Of a stretch of 64,000 nt of DNA, positions 9,919 to 17,812 are shown piece by piece. The stretch covers positions 835,648 through 899,647 of the forward strand of contig NZ_JAPLET010000022.1 in the NCBI RefSeq assembly GCF_026391055.1, written 5' to 3'. Under the pieces are notes generated by a model. The model had not been told where the DNA came from and searched no databases. It saw nothing but the letters and a program-made list of their open reading frames with translations. The position numbers and the translations under genes are program-made. Source of the stretch: Spirosoma sp. Its GTDB lineage: Bacteria; Bacteroidota; Bacteroidia; Cytophagales; Spirosomataceae. Every line of letters begins with the position of its first letter. The stretch's first letter is position 1.

Positions 9919-9949
9919 GCCCGAAACAAACCCGTTTCGGGCTTTTTTT
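9919..9949 (+). terminator. Intrinsic terminator after tRNA-Ser
   Basis: Nine-bp stem GCCCGAAAC/GTTTCGGGC (9919-9927, 9934-9942) with a 6-nt loop, followed by seven T. Confidence 0.85.
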
Positions 9950-10000
9950 ATGCCCTTTTTTCACCTGTAAGCGTTGCTTTCCTAGAAAATTGACAAACCT

Positions 10001-10031
10001 GGTGACGCACCCTGATTCGTGGTGACGCACC
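10001..10031. repeat. Two direct repeats GGTGACGCACC, candidate integrase arm-type sites
   Basis: GGTGACGCACC occurs at 10001-10011 and 10021-10031, a 20-bp period (two helical turns). Each unit is itself a near palindrome, GGTG-ACG-CACC. The pair lies between the tRNA-Ser attachment region and the integrase gene, where lambda-type integrases bind arm sites. Function is inference. Confidence 0.5.
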
Positions 10032-10190
10032 ATTCCTGTTGTGCACGACTGAACTGTGGCAAGCCTGTCAACTTCGTAATAGTACGGCCAGCTACTTACC
10101 GCCCAGTAAAATTTGGAGGTTTTTTTAACCGTGCTTTAATCTCCTCCCCTATCATCCACTTACCAGCGCTACCACTAAATCGGTAGCGAA

Positions 10191-11423
10191 ATGAACATTA
10201 AACGAATGGAAATTAGCTTCTGGCGACGCCAGAGCCGGCAAAAAGGCAAAGTTCAAATTTATTGCCGCATCACAATCGGCGGAGAACGAATTGACCTGGG
10301 TAGTACAGGCATTACAACCTGGCACGATCACTGGGATGGCCAGCAAATCACGGAGTCCGATCCGGAGTCATTTTTCAAAAACGAGCAGCTCGACATCATG
10401 CGTAACCAGCTGCGGGCCATCTTCAACGATTTGTTCCGGCGAAAGGAAAAAATTACGGCCGCAAAAATCCGGCGGGCCTACATGGGCGGCAGTGAAACGG
10501 TATCACTGTTATCAGCGTTCGAGCTATATCTGAAGGACAGCGAAAAGGATCCGGAGCGCTCCCTGAAAGACTCGAGTCTGGAGGTGTACGACAACGTCCG
10601 CAAAAAACTGATTGACTTTCTCATCAGCCAGAAGGCCCTGGATCTGCTGGTGGAGGATTTTGATTTAAGCTGGGTGAAACGCTACCGCGTCTGGATGAAA
10701 CAAATTAAACTGGAGGGTGGTAAAATTGGCCACGCCGACTCCTACATTGTTAAGCATACCCAGACCATCAAGAACGTACTGGTGTGGGCGAAACTTCACA
10801 AACTCTCTGATTCAAATCCCCTCGAAGGCCTGCGCATTAAAAATGCCACCTACGACGATCCGGTCTTTCTAACGGAAGATGAATTCCAACGGTTGCGTGG
10901 GCACCAGTTTAATAATAAACACATCCAGCAGGCAGCGGATGTGTTTATTATTTTATGCCGGTGTGGCTTTCATTACGGGGATCTGCTGGACTTTGTTAAA
11001 AAGCACAAGACGGCACTCCGGAAGGGTGTCGATGGTGATCTGTGGATGATCAAGGACCGGATTAAAACCGAAGTCAGTCAGCGCGTACCCCAGTTCGAGG
11101 AAGTGAAAACCATCGTCGACAAATACGGTGGCTGGGAAAAACTTCCCCTGACGTCCCTGGCCAAGTTCAACACCTGGCTAAAGCTAGTGGCGGCCGAGTT
11201 GAATCTTCCGTCAGATCTTTCGAGTAAGGCCGGCCGTAAGACGTTTACTGACTGGTGTTTTAACACCCTGCTCCTTAGCACGGATTCGATCAAGGTGCTT
11301 CTGGGCCGAAAATCAGATAAAGGCCTGGAGGTATACGGCCGGCCAGATGAGCGTCGGGTAGCTGGTGAGCTGGCGGCCAGTAAGGTGATGCAGCAGCGAA
11401 AGAAAACGCTGAAATCACGCTAA
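10191..11423 (+). CDS. int: Tyrosine recombinase/integrase, Bacteroidetes type
   Basis: A 410-residue phage integrase with an N-terminal arm-binding domain (about 1-90), a SAM-like core-binding domain (about 105-205) and a C-terminal catalytic domain. The nucleophile Tyr is in LEVYGRP near residue 383 and the second Arg in AGRKTF. The usual first Arg is replaced: the TGLRYSDL-type motif reads CGFHYGDL. The HxxR His is Lys (KAGR) and the LGH His is Arg (LGRKS). Some Bacteroidetes integrases, such as IntDOT, also lack the first Arg, so activity is possible. A TAAAATTTG stretch near 10107 may be its promoter; a strong terminator follows. Confidence 0.9.
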   Translation: MNIKRMEISFWRRQSRQKGKVQIYCRITIGGERIDLGSTGITTWHDHWDGQQITESDPESFFKNEQLDIMRNQLRAIFNDLFRRKEKITAAKIRRAYMGGSETVSLLSAFELYLKDSEKDPERSLKDSSLEVYDNVRKKLIDFLISQKALDLLVEDFDLSWVKRYRVWMKQIKLEGGKIGHADSYIVKHTQTIKNVLVWAKLHKLSDSNPLEGLRIKNATYDDPVFLTEDEFQRLRGHQFNNKHIQQAADVFIILCRCGFHYGDLLDFVKKHKTALRKGVDGDLWMIKDRIKTEVSQRVPQFEEVKTIVDKYGGWEKLPLTSLAKFNTWLKLVAAELNLPSDLSSKAGRKTFTDWCFNTLLLSTDSIKVLLGRKSDKGLEVYGRPDERRVAGELAASKVMQQRKKTLKSR

Positions 11424-11430
11424 TGCAAAA

Positions 11431-11460
11431 CGCCCGACCGTCACCGATCGGGCGTTTTTT
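11431..11460. terminator. Intrinsic terminator after integrase
   Basis: CGCCCGA (11431-11437) pairs with TCGGGCG (11448-11454), followed by six T. It lies between convergent genes and closes the integrase transcript. Confidence 0.85.
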
Positions 11461-11470
11461 GACCTAAAAG

Positions 11471-12034
11471 TTACAAGTCAGCTTTAACCTTTTGCTGTTC
11501 CTGTTGGCGACAACTCTCTTCCAGATCAAATTTTCGGTTCAAACCGCTAACAGTATTCATTGACAAGATAATTGCCCCGGTCGCAATACCCTCCAGACTC
11601 ACATAAGTCTTATTCCCGCTCCATTTAAGGACCGTTAGTAGTGAACCCCCCAATTTTTTTTGATCTATCTCAGTAGGTTCTCCATACTCTTCCCGCATTG
11701 ACTTGGCCAGCATTAGCCACTTATCTTCGTCATATCCCTTAAAGAGGACAACTTGACTCAAGCTATCCTGGGTGTAGGTCAATATGAGTTTATCAAACTT
11801 TATCGAGCCCAGTGACATGTAAGGACCCTGGACACATTCAAACTCGCTTATTGTTTTACAGGAATTCGTTTTGGCCAAAACGAAATTTCCTTTCTGGGTA
11901 AGCGGCTGACTCGACGACTGAAAGCTCAGATCTTTATAGCCTGACTTGCTATCAACTTTCAGATTTTTATTCTCCTGGGTTGTTGAACACCCACAAAAAA
12001 TTAGCCCTAAACAAAGAGATAAAATTGCTTTCAT
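11471..12034 (-). CDS. Putative lipoprotein, lysogenic moron candidate
   Basis: A 187-residue protein with a clear lipoprotein signal: a hydrophobic N-terminus ending FCGCS, with the lipid-bearing Cys followed by Ser-Thr-Thr. I do not recognise the mature domain. It is on the minus strand, opposite to the flanking phage genes, and more AT-rich than they are, which fits a separately expressed cargo gene. An inverted pair ATGTAGA/TCTACAT (12038-12044 and 12061-12067) sits just before the start and may be an operator. Envelope location suggests surface modification or superinfection exclusion, but this is inference. Confidence 0.7.
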   Translation of the reverse strand: MKAILSLCLGLIFCGCSTTQENKNLKVDSKSGYKDLSFQSSSQPLTQKGNFVLAKTNSCKTISEFECVQGPYMSLGSIKFDKLILTYTQDSLSQVVLFKGYDEDKWLMLAKSMREEYGEPTEIDQKKLGGSLLTVLKWSGNKTYVSLEGIATGAIILSMNTVSGLNRKFDLEESCRQQEQQKVKADL

Positions 12035-12236
12035 AAAATGTAGAAATGGGGAAAGACGAATCTACATAATTTCACTTACTAACCGCTTACTCAAGAAACA
12101 TGACAGTAGTTTTACCTATTCCTTTTTAACGGTATTACATTTATTCATTTGGTGGTTTTGACGACCTATAGGTTAATAAAAGAGGGCATTAAATCTATTA
12201 ATTTCGAACCCTAATACTCTCCGTAACTTAACTTAT

Positions 12237-12794
12237 ATGCTTTTCCAGGACCCCGTTCTCTTCGAGCTACCGGTATTGCCGCGTGTCCAAAAATTCATCC
12301 GGACTAAACTGCATGACCAGGCTGGCTATCCTCAACCGATGCTGGCTGTGCCCACCGCCCCGGGCGCTGGCCTGATGCTGTGGGCCATGGCCCAGGCGGA
12401 GATGATCTACCTCTCAAGAAGTCCCTCGCGCAATAAGGCGACCCGGCACGCCCAGCCCGAAGCCTTTACCGCCAAACTAGGGATCGGCATTTATGAATTC
12501 CATCCAACTCGCCAGCGGACACTGCTGAATCATCCCGAGCTACTGGTCTTCTCCAACATGGTCGACCACATGATTCAAAATGAGCTTGTCCTCTTCTGCC
12601 AGCAGGCTCCCAAGACCCCGCCCATGGTCCGCATTAAGGCCTTTTGTGATCATTACGATTTCTCGGAAGAGGATTATTCGGAAGCAGCTCTCAAGCAGAT
12701 GTATCTGCGTTACCGGCGGGGCACGGGCTCCCACGGCTTTGCGCCCCAGCTAACGCAGCAGTTCGCCTTTGTACCCGTTAGTCTGGCCGCCTGA
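12237..12794 (+). CDS. Hypothetical phage protein, 185 aa
   Basis: Not recognised. It is the first gene of a tight left-arm block (12237-14237) on the plus strand. It has no signal peptide or clear membrane helix; the middle holds the stretch MLWAMAQAEMIYLSRS and the C-terminus is YRRGTGSHGF-rich. The stop overlaps the start of the next gene by one base (TGATG), indicating translational coupling. A TAATTTCG stretch at 12199-12206 may be a weak -7 element. Codon use is like the phage late genes. Confidence 0.65.
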   Translation: MLFQDPVLFELPVLPRVQKFIRTKLHDQAGYPQPMLAVPTAPGAGLMLWAMAQAEMIYLSRSPSRNKATRHAQPEAFTAKLGIGIYEFHPTRQRTLLNHPELLVFSNMVDHMIQNELVLFCQQAPKTPPMVRIKAFCDHYDFSEEDYSEAALKQMYLRYRRGTGSHGFAPQLTQQFAFVPVSLAA

Positions 12795-13321
12795 TGCTAC
12801 TTGAATCTCCTTCTCCCCTTATGATCGGCCTGCGGGAGCCGGCTGATGAAGTAATTCTTGAACTCAAGACTCTGGCCATGCGTGAGGCAATGACGCTAAC
12901 CCTGTGCGTGTTTCCGGAGCATGCGATCGGACCTCCCCAGCGGATCCACATTGAACCGCCAGCTCTGAGGGGCTTTTGGGACGGATTGGAGGAAACCATT
13001 GACGACCGACCTGTTTTACCCCGCCGAACGTTCCAGGATGTTATGATCATTGGGGGTCACCCAACAGGTGCCCTGCTAAGCGCTCATTACCACTTTCTCA
13101 ACCAGGCGCATGCCCTTGAATTAGCCAGCAACGAGCTATCAAAAAATTTACAAAAGAGTCGGGCCACGTTTCTTGAGCTAAAGGAACTGGCTAAACCTGT
13201 TGGCTGGAATCCGGTATCTGCGCAAAAACCCTCGCGACGGTCGGGCCAAAAGAACAAAGGCTATAACGCTGCCCGCGACCGTATTATCGCCAAAGAAGCC
13301 TATACCCAAAAACGGAAATGA
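12794..13321 (+). CDS. Hypothetical phage protein, 175 aa
   Basis: Not recognised. A soluble protein with a helical middle (about 95-135) and a very basic C-terminus (RRSGQKNKGYNAARDR), which could bind nucleic acid; that is only suggested by charge. Coupled at both ends: TGATG overlap upstream and ATGA overlap downstream. Confidence 0.6.
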   Translation: MLLESPSPLMIGLREPADEVILELKTLAMREAMTLTLCVFPEHAIGPPQRIHIEPPALRGFWDGLEETIDDRPVLPRRTFQDVMIIGGHPTGALLSAHYHFLNQAHALELASNELSKNLQKSRATFLELKELAKPVGWNPVSAQKPSRRSGQKNKGYNAARDRIIAKEAYTQKRK

Positions 13322-13608
13322 CCCTTTTTGACGCTTCGCTGCTGGTCATGCGCCTGTTTACCCTGATGGGCTTTATTGTGTTTCTAGCCGGGTTTATCCT
13401 GATCTATCTGCTCGCAGCGGCCGTGCTGATCAGCTTCGTTTCTAAGCTGGGATTTCGCTACGATTACCGCAAAAAGCATCCCAATCTCTTCCGGTCGTGC
13501 ATCTTTCAGACAGAGGCCGGCGAGTGGAAATCGACGCCCCGCAGCTGGGTCTGTAATTTTATGCCTGACTACCTACACCATTGGTCCCACTGGATAGCAG
13601 TTAATTAA
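13318..13608 (+). CDS. Small membrane protein, 96 aa
   Basis: Not recognised. A long hydrophobic N-terminal segment (about residues 10-45, with LMGFIVFLAGFILIYLLAAA) forms one or two membrane helices, followed by a basic soluble tail with two Cys and Trp-rich C-terminus. It overlaps the previous gene by ATGA. Its membrane location among left-arm genes would fit an exclusion protein, but nothing in the sequence proves this. Confidence 0.6.
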   Translation: MTLFDASLLVMRLFTLMGFIVFLAGFILIYLLAAAVLISFVSKLGFRYDYRKKHPNLFRSCIFQTEAGEWKSTPRSWVCNFMPDYLHHWSHWIAVN

Positions 13609-13615
13609 GTACACT

Positions 13616-13849
13616 ATGATAAAAGTTCAAGAACTAATCGTAACGGATTTATCTAAACGGGGATCCGGCAAAGAAGCCCTTAGTCCGGTTAGAACTATTC
13701 TGGAGGTGTATACCAAAGAGGGCAAGATGCTGGCGTCTAACGATCCACGGGGCAACTACTCAGTCGAGGATATGGTAGCCTTCAGCAAGGCCTGTTTGGC
13801 AGAACCCGAAAAGTCGGTTGAAGAGATTTTTGAGAAGTGGATGCGCTAA
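13616..13849 (+). CDS. Hypothetical protein, 77 aa
   Basis: Not recognised. A small, soluble, mixed-charge protein (EVYTKEGKMLASNDPRGNYS) with a helical acidic C-terminus. Starts 7 bp after the preceding stop, so it belongs to the same operon. Confidence 0.55.
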   Translation: MIKVQELIVTDLSKRGSGKEALSPVRTILEVYTKEGKMLASNDPRGNYSVEDMVAFSKACLAEPEKSVEEIFEKWMR

Positions 13850-13871
13850 CGACCTACTTCTTTCTTGCTTT

Positions 13872-14237
13872 ATGAACGAACTACTTGAGGAGTTACGGTT
13901 AACCTTAGAGGTCATGCAGGCCATCACCACCCTGGAGTATCATGACCAAACCCAGTTGGCGGATACGTTTCCCGATCGCTGTAAAACCCGGCAGATCCAA
14001 CTCGATAAATGCCTTAAGCTGGTCAACCAAATCGGCGCTCAACCAGGCGATCCGGTTCAGTATGCTGCTAAAATCGATCCGGGATTTAGTTCAGTGTCGA
14101 TACCGGAAAACCTGGTTGCCGGGCAAGCCAAAGAGCCGGCCAAATGTCCCTCCTGTTATGCCCCTTGCCCAAATTGCCGAACTATCCCTCCCCCTCCAGC
14201 GCCCCCTGAAAACCGCAGATTGACCCCCTTGGGTTAA
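13872..14237 (+). CDS. Hypothetical protein with Cys-pair tail, 121 aa
   Basis: Not recognised. From ATG 13872 the protein has an N-terminal helical half and a C-terminal stretch with CPSCYAPCPNC, a possible metal-binding or zinc-knuckle-like cluster, then a Pro-rich end. The frame is open upstream to 13818, which would overlap the previous gene by 32 bases; 13872 leaves a 22-bp gap and is preferred. It is the last gene before the first copy of the phage promoter element. Confidence 0.55.
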   Translation: MNELLEELRLTLEVMQAITTLEYHDQTQLADTFPDRCKTRQIQLDKCLKLVNQIGAQPGDPVQYAAKIDPGFSSVSIPENLVAGQAKEPAKCPSCYAPCPNCRTIPPPPAPPENRRLTPLG

Positions 14238-14242
14238 TTTTT

Positions 14243-14290
14243 GTGCAGGGTGTCGCGGGCAAAGGCAGGCGCAGCGGATTTCTTTGCGCC
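14243..14290 (+). promoter_or_regulatory. Phage promoter, copy 1 (leaderless type)
   Basis: Element GTGCAGGGTGTCGCGG at 14243-14258, 20 bp, then TTTCTTTG at 14279-14286, then 4 bp to ATG 14291. The element occupies the place of a host -33 box and the start codon lies where transcription should begin. Confidence 0.7.
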
Positions 14291-14773
14291 ATGACGGACA
14301 TGACCTTTGCTGGTGGAAACAATATCGCCGGAGGCTACAAGCTCCGGTGTGTGCCGGTGGTGGGGGTGCAAAGCCTGCCCACCCCGGCCACCAGTGGTCC
14401 GATGAATGCTCCTCCCCTCACCCTGAAATCCGGTTTTACCTGGATAAACATCTACGGTACCGAGCAGACAAAAGATTATAATGAGGGTGAATCGGAAACC
14501 GATAATGGTCCCTTGTGGGCCGTCTCGACAAGTCTGTTTCTGCCCGGTGATTCGGCCGATCAGCGCCGGACCCTTCTCCAGATGAGCCGGCATACCTTCA
14601 TTGTCGAATGCCAGGACAATGTTGGCCTGTGGCGACGGCTGGGAACGCTGACCGAAGGCCTCAGTTTTGCCTATAAGTTTACCATCGATGCGCAGGCAGG
14701 TGGCCAGCGTGGCGCTCTTCTGACCTTTTCGGGCAATTTGACCCAAATACCTCCTTTACTAACTGGACAATAA
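14291..14773 (+). CDS. Phage structural protein, tail-tube/decoration-like
   Basis: A 160-residue soluble protein. I see a resemblance to the product of 18203-18730: both have an LFxPG motif (SLFLPGDSADQ here, KLFYPGLTDDA there), a block ending in xLG or QLG, and a C-terminal glycine-rich strand ending in (T/V)xG. They are probably paralogues of one Bacteroidetes phage family; tube, neck or capsid decoration are all possible. The start is set by the promoter (ATG 14291, 33 bp after the element); the frame upstream to 14243 runs through the promoter. It is a one-gene transcript closed by the terminator at 14810-14840. Confidence 0.6.
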   Translation: MTDMTFAGGNNIAGGYKLRCVPVVGVQSLPTPATSGPMNAPPLTLKSGFTWINIYGTEQTKDYNEGESETDNGPLWAVSTSLFLPGDSADQRRTLLQMSRHTFIVECQDNVGLWRRLGTLTEGLSFAYKFTIDAQAGGQRGALLTFSGNLTQIPPLLTGQ

Positions 14774-14809
14774 TTTTCGGTGGTTTTTTCATTTTAGTGT
14801 AATCTTTAA

Positions 14810-14840
14810 ACTGATCCTGCCCTGCCGGATCGGTTTTTTT
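14810..14840 (+). terminator. Intrinsic terminator
   Basis: ACTGATCC/GGATCGGT stem (14810-14817, 14827-14834, one wobble pair) and seven T. Closes the 14291 gene. Confidence 0.85.
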
Positions 14841-14848
14841 ATGAGCTG

Positions 14849-14892
14849 GTGCAGGGTGTCGCGGTTACTCCCCGCAGCCATTGCCTATTTCG
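14849..14892 (+). promoter_or_regulatory. Phage promoter, copy 2 (no gene at the start point)
   Basis: GTGCAGGGTGTCGCGG at 14849-14864, 20 bp, then CTATTTCG at 14885-14892. At the position where the other copies have ATG there is ATC (14898). A perfect terminator follows at 15008-15045. Confidence 0.65.
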
Positions 14893-14897
14893 TCTCA

Positions 14898-15045
14898 ATC
14901 TTACGTGATAGATACCTTATCAAACTTACCGATGCCTACTTTATTCGTTTTTCACCAACGCTGCCTGGGTAGCTAATTACCCCCCTTCTATTCCTATACC
15001 GCTCCTAAATCGACGCTGCCCTCAACTGGCAGCGTCGATTTTTTT
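14898..15045 (+). ncRNA. Candidate short phage transcript, about 150 nt
   Basis: The interval is bounded by a copy of the phage promoter and a perfect 13-bp terminator. No ATG-started frame of useful length exists; a GTG frame of 23 codons (14905) and a frame of 24 codons from the ATC at 14898 are the only options. Either a small RNA or a micro-ORF is possible. Expression is inferred, not seen. Confidence 0.4.
15008..15045 (+). terminator. Strong intrinsic terminator
   Basis: Perfect 13-bp stem AATCGACGCTGCC/GGCAGCGTCGATT (15008-15020, 15028-15040) and a T run. Six bp later the third promoter copy begins. Confidence 0.9.
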
Positions 15046-15050
15046 AGGGT

Positions 15051-15094
15051 GTGTAGGGTGTCGCGGCTGGCCTGATTAGTCCCGTGCTCCTTTG
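15051..15094 (+). promoter_or_regulatory. Phage promoter, copy 3 (capsid operon)
   Basis: GTGTAGGGTGTCGCGG at 15051-15066, 20 bp, then CTCCTTTG at 15087-15094, then 5 bp to ATG 15100. Placed directly after a strong terminator, so it must start the protease-capsid-terminase operon. Confidence 0.75.
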
Positions 15095-15099
15095 CATCC

Positions 15100-16569
15100 A
15101 TGAATCGGCAATTTCGCACAATCTCTAGCTTTATGCGCGGCACCTGGCTGATTGAGCCAACGTATGCCGAAGCCCACATCCCCTATATTAATTCGTACCT
15201 GGCCGGCAATCTGCCGACCAAGCAACTCCTTGAAGAGGATGACGATGACCAGGAAGCTGACCCCCTTGCCAAGATTGGTTTTGCCCTCTCGGCCACTACT
15301 GATACTGGCTCAGCCCCCCAAACGCGCTACAGCTTAGACGATCCCGAACTGCCCGATAATTCCGTATTCGTCCTCGATATCCGGGGCGCGATCTTTAAGG
15401 AGAGCACCTGCTGCTCGGTGGGCACAGAGGATTACTGCAAATTACTCGACCAGGCCTACGCCAATGAGAAGATCATCGGCATTGTCTGTCTGATCGATTC
15501 CCCGGGTGGCCAGCTCTCGGGCACGCCTACCCTCTACGATGCCCTGCGCAATCCGGCCAAACCCACCGTATCGGTCATCAATGAAGGCCTGATGGCCTCA
15601 GCGGCCTACTGGCTGGCCTGTGGTTCGGACGATATCTACGCGACTCAGAAGTCCGACCAGGTAGGCTCCATCGGCGTGTTTGTGCAGTTTGAAGACCGCA
15701 CCAAAGAGCGCGAGCTGAAGGGCATTAAACTCATCTCGGTCTACTCTGACCGCTCGGGCCAGAAAAACAAACCCTTCCGCGATGCGCTGGCCGGCGACGA
15801 CACCCTTTTGCGGGAAGACCTCAACCAGGCGGCTGATCTGTTCCGGGAAGCCGTCGAGCAGGGACGGGGTGCCCGGCTGAAGAATGGCAAGAAGGGCTCC
15901 GCCGACGACGTCTTTGAAGGTGGTCTTTTTTACGCCAGTAAAGCGCTCCAGCTGGGCCTCATTGATGGGTTCGGCAACCTCAGTACCGCCATCGAGCGGG
16001 TTTCCCAGCTGCACAACGCCAAAAAGAGCCAGGCTCCTGCCTCGGCTTCAGCGGTGCGCTCGGAAGTAGTCACCTCCATTTCTGTGGAAAATCCGGCTCC
16101 CGTTGGGGCCGAAACGGCCGCCCCCGCATTGGGCGATATACAGCCAACGCCTGCCCAGACAGGTTCCGGCACTCCTGACCAATCTTCAACCCAAAACCAA
16201 AACGACCCCATGTTTGGATTTACCAAACTGCCCGCTCTGGCGGCAGTAAAAGGCGTGGCAGCAGCTGACATCACAGCCGCTCAGATCGACGCCATCAATG
16301 CAGAGCTTACCGCTGAGGGCTACAACATCGGCGTTGTCAGCCAGGCTGATTTTACGGCCGCTCAGACGCTCCAGACCCAGCTGACCACCGCCAACACCAC
16401 CATCACGACCCAACAGGCCGAGATCGAACGCCTGGGCAAGCAGCCTGGCACGATGGGCTCTACGGTCCCTAAAGCGGAAGAAAGCATTTCGAGCGCGGGT
16501 GAAACGGCCCTCAGCGAAACTGATCAGATGCTGAAGGATCTCAAACAAGGCATGGCGGGCGGCAAATAA
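15100..16569 (+). CDS. S49-type prohead protease with fused C-terminal scaffold
   Basis: A 489-residue protein. Residues about 85-300 are an S49/SppA-like serine protease with DSPGG at 133-137 and the presumed nucleophile Ser167 in LMASAAYW, followed by DQVGSIGVF. Residues about 370-489 are an Ala/Thr/Gln-rich helical region resembling a scaffold, as in phages where protease and scaffold are one gene. An in-frame ATG at 16210 (residue 371, MFGFTKLPAL) could make the scaffold alone, as Nu3 does within gene C of lambda. It lies just before the capsid gene, as expected for head maturation. Start 15100 is set by the promoter spacing. Confidence 0.85.
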   Translation: MNRQFRTISSFMRGTWLIEPTYAEAHIPYINSYLAGNLPTKQLLEEDDDDQEADPLAKIGFALSATTDTGSAPQTRYSLDDPELPDNSVFVLDIRGAIFKESTCCSVGTEDYCKLLDQAYANEKIIGIVCLIDSPGGQLSGTPTLYDALRNPAKPTVSVINEGLMASAAYWLACGSDDIYATQKSDQVGSIGVFVQFEDRTKERELKGIKLISVYSDRSGQKNKPFRDALAGDDTLLREDLNQAADLFREAVEQGRGARLKNGKKGSADDVFEGGLFYASKALQLGLIDGFGNLSTAIERVSQLHNAKKSQAPASASAVRSEVVTSISVENPAPVGAETAAPALGDIQPTPAQTGSGTPDQSSTQNQNDPMFGFTKLPALAAVKGVAAADITAAQIDAINAELTAEGYNIGVVSQADFTAAQTLQTQLTTANTTITTQQAEIERLGKQPGTMGSTVPKAEESISSAGETALSETDQMLKDLKQGMAGGK

Positions 16570-16634
16570 GCCTGCTGCCTTTTCCAAGCCCTCTTCTCCC
16601 TCGTAACTCTTAACACTTAACCGTTTACCCTGCC

Positions 16635-17720
16635 GTGGCAACACCTCAAAACGACATTACCGCGATTAACAACTACGCGGGCCAGTACGAATCCCGGATC
16701 CGCACGTCGATCTTCACTGACCTCGACATTGCCAACGATCTGAACCTGATCACCAACCTGACCTCCGCCCGTATTCTGCCTAAATACAAGGCAAACGACG
16801 GCCTTCGTCCTTACGATCCGGACGTCACCGAGCCGGACGGCACATCGGGCGTGTTCTCCAAGCGGAACATCGAGCCCCGCACCGGCATGAAGATCCTGAA
16901 AGTGGTTCCTGAGGAGCTGCGCAAGACGTTCCTCAGCGAGCAGCTTCGTGCTAATGCCAAAGATTATCCGGGTGGCTTTGCCCAGTACTTCTGGGATGAG
17001 CAGATCAAAAAGCAAAAGGCCGAAATCAACAACAACTCGTATATGGGTGTTGATGGGCAAGGTGTTCCCGCTTATGACCCATCCGTTTCCTACACGGTAG
17101 GTGCCCGGATGCTGTTCACCGACCGCTCGTACTATTCCTGCATCGTGGCCACCACGGCGGCTCAGACGCCAGTTACTCACCCGGCCAAGTGGCTCAAGGT
17201 CAACAACAGCTCGATCACCAAAGGGCTGGGCGTGATTATCGCCGAGGAGTACGCAGGCCTGCCTACCCGCAACAAGATTGCCACCGGCACGCTGGACGCC
17301 ACCAACACCTTCGACAAGGTAACTAACTTCTATTTGTCGTTGCCCGAAGAAATCCGGGCGGCCGGCGGTATCATCCGCTGCTCGCAGGGTACCTACGACA
17401 ACTACAACATGAGCGCCCTGGCTAAATTCCAGAACGGCACCTCATTCCTCGACGTGCAGAACGCGGGCAAAATCATCGGTAAGTCGATTCTGGGCTCGGA
17501 TGGCAAATTCATCCTCAAGCCAGCGTCCTGGATGTCGGGCTCCAAGCGCCTGATTGCCGATATCAACCAGAACCTGTACATGGGTACAGACCTGGTATCG
17601 GATCTAACGGGCATCGGGCCAATGATTCCCAACATTCACGGCTACAGCTGCAAAATGCAGATGATTCTGGCCTACCAGATTGCCGATCTGGAGATCCTGT
17701 TCGTCAACGACCAGGCGTAA
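16635..17720 (+). CDS. Major capsid protein with carbohydrate-binding-like insertion
   Basis: A 361-residue protein placed right after protease/scaffold, with an N-terminal SIFTDLDIANDL region and repeated capsid-like strands; no other ORF nearby fits as capsid, and the HK97 fold is inferred. Residues about 144-190 form an insertion resembling a CBM5/12 (chitin-binding type 3) module: AYDPSVSYTVGARMLF, then SYYSCIVATT, then PAKWLKV. It sits between SYMGVDGQG and a segment continuing NSSITKGLGVIIAE. Start is GTG 16635; the next Met is too far inside. A strong hairpin lies after the gene, which may limit read-through so that capsid is made in excess. Confidence 0.8.
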   Translation: MATPQNDITAINNYAGQYESRIRTSIFTDLDIANDLNLITNLTSARILPKYKANDGLRPYDPDVTEPDGTSGVFSKRNIEPRTGMKILKVVPEELRKTFLSEQLRANAKDYPGGFAQYFWDEQIKKQKAEINNNSYMGVDGQGVPAYDPSVSYTVGARMLFTDRSYYSCIVATTAAQTPVTHPAKWLKVNNSSITKGLGVIIAEEYAGLPTRNKIATGTLDATNTFDKVTNFYLSLPEEIRAAGGIIRCSQGTYDNYNMSALAKFQNGTSFLDVQNAGKIIGKSILGSDGKFILKPASWMSGSKRLIADINQNLYMGTDLVSDLTGIGPMIPNIHGYSCKMQMILAYQIADLEILFVNDQA

Positions 17721-17756
17721 GCCAGCACCTACCCTCATTCTTTTTCTCTAATCGAC

Positions 17757-17794
17757 AAATTTGGTAACTGCCAGCCAGGCAGTTACCAAATTTT
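17757..17794 (+). terminator. Terminator/attenuator after capsid gene
   Basis: Perfect 16-bp stem AAATTTGGTAACTGCC with its complement (17757-17772, 17778-17793), 5-nt loop, ending in TTTT. Genes continue in the same direction without a new promoter element, so partial read-through is likely. Confidence 0.85.
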
Positions 17795-17812
17795 ACAACC
17801 CCAACATCGATC

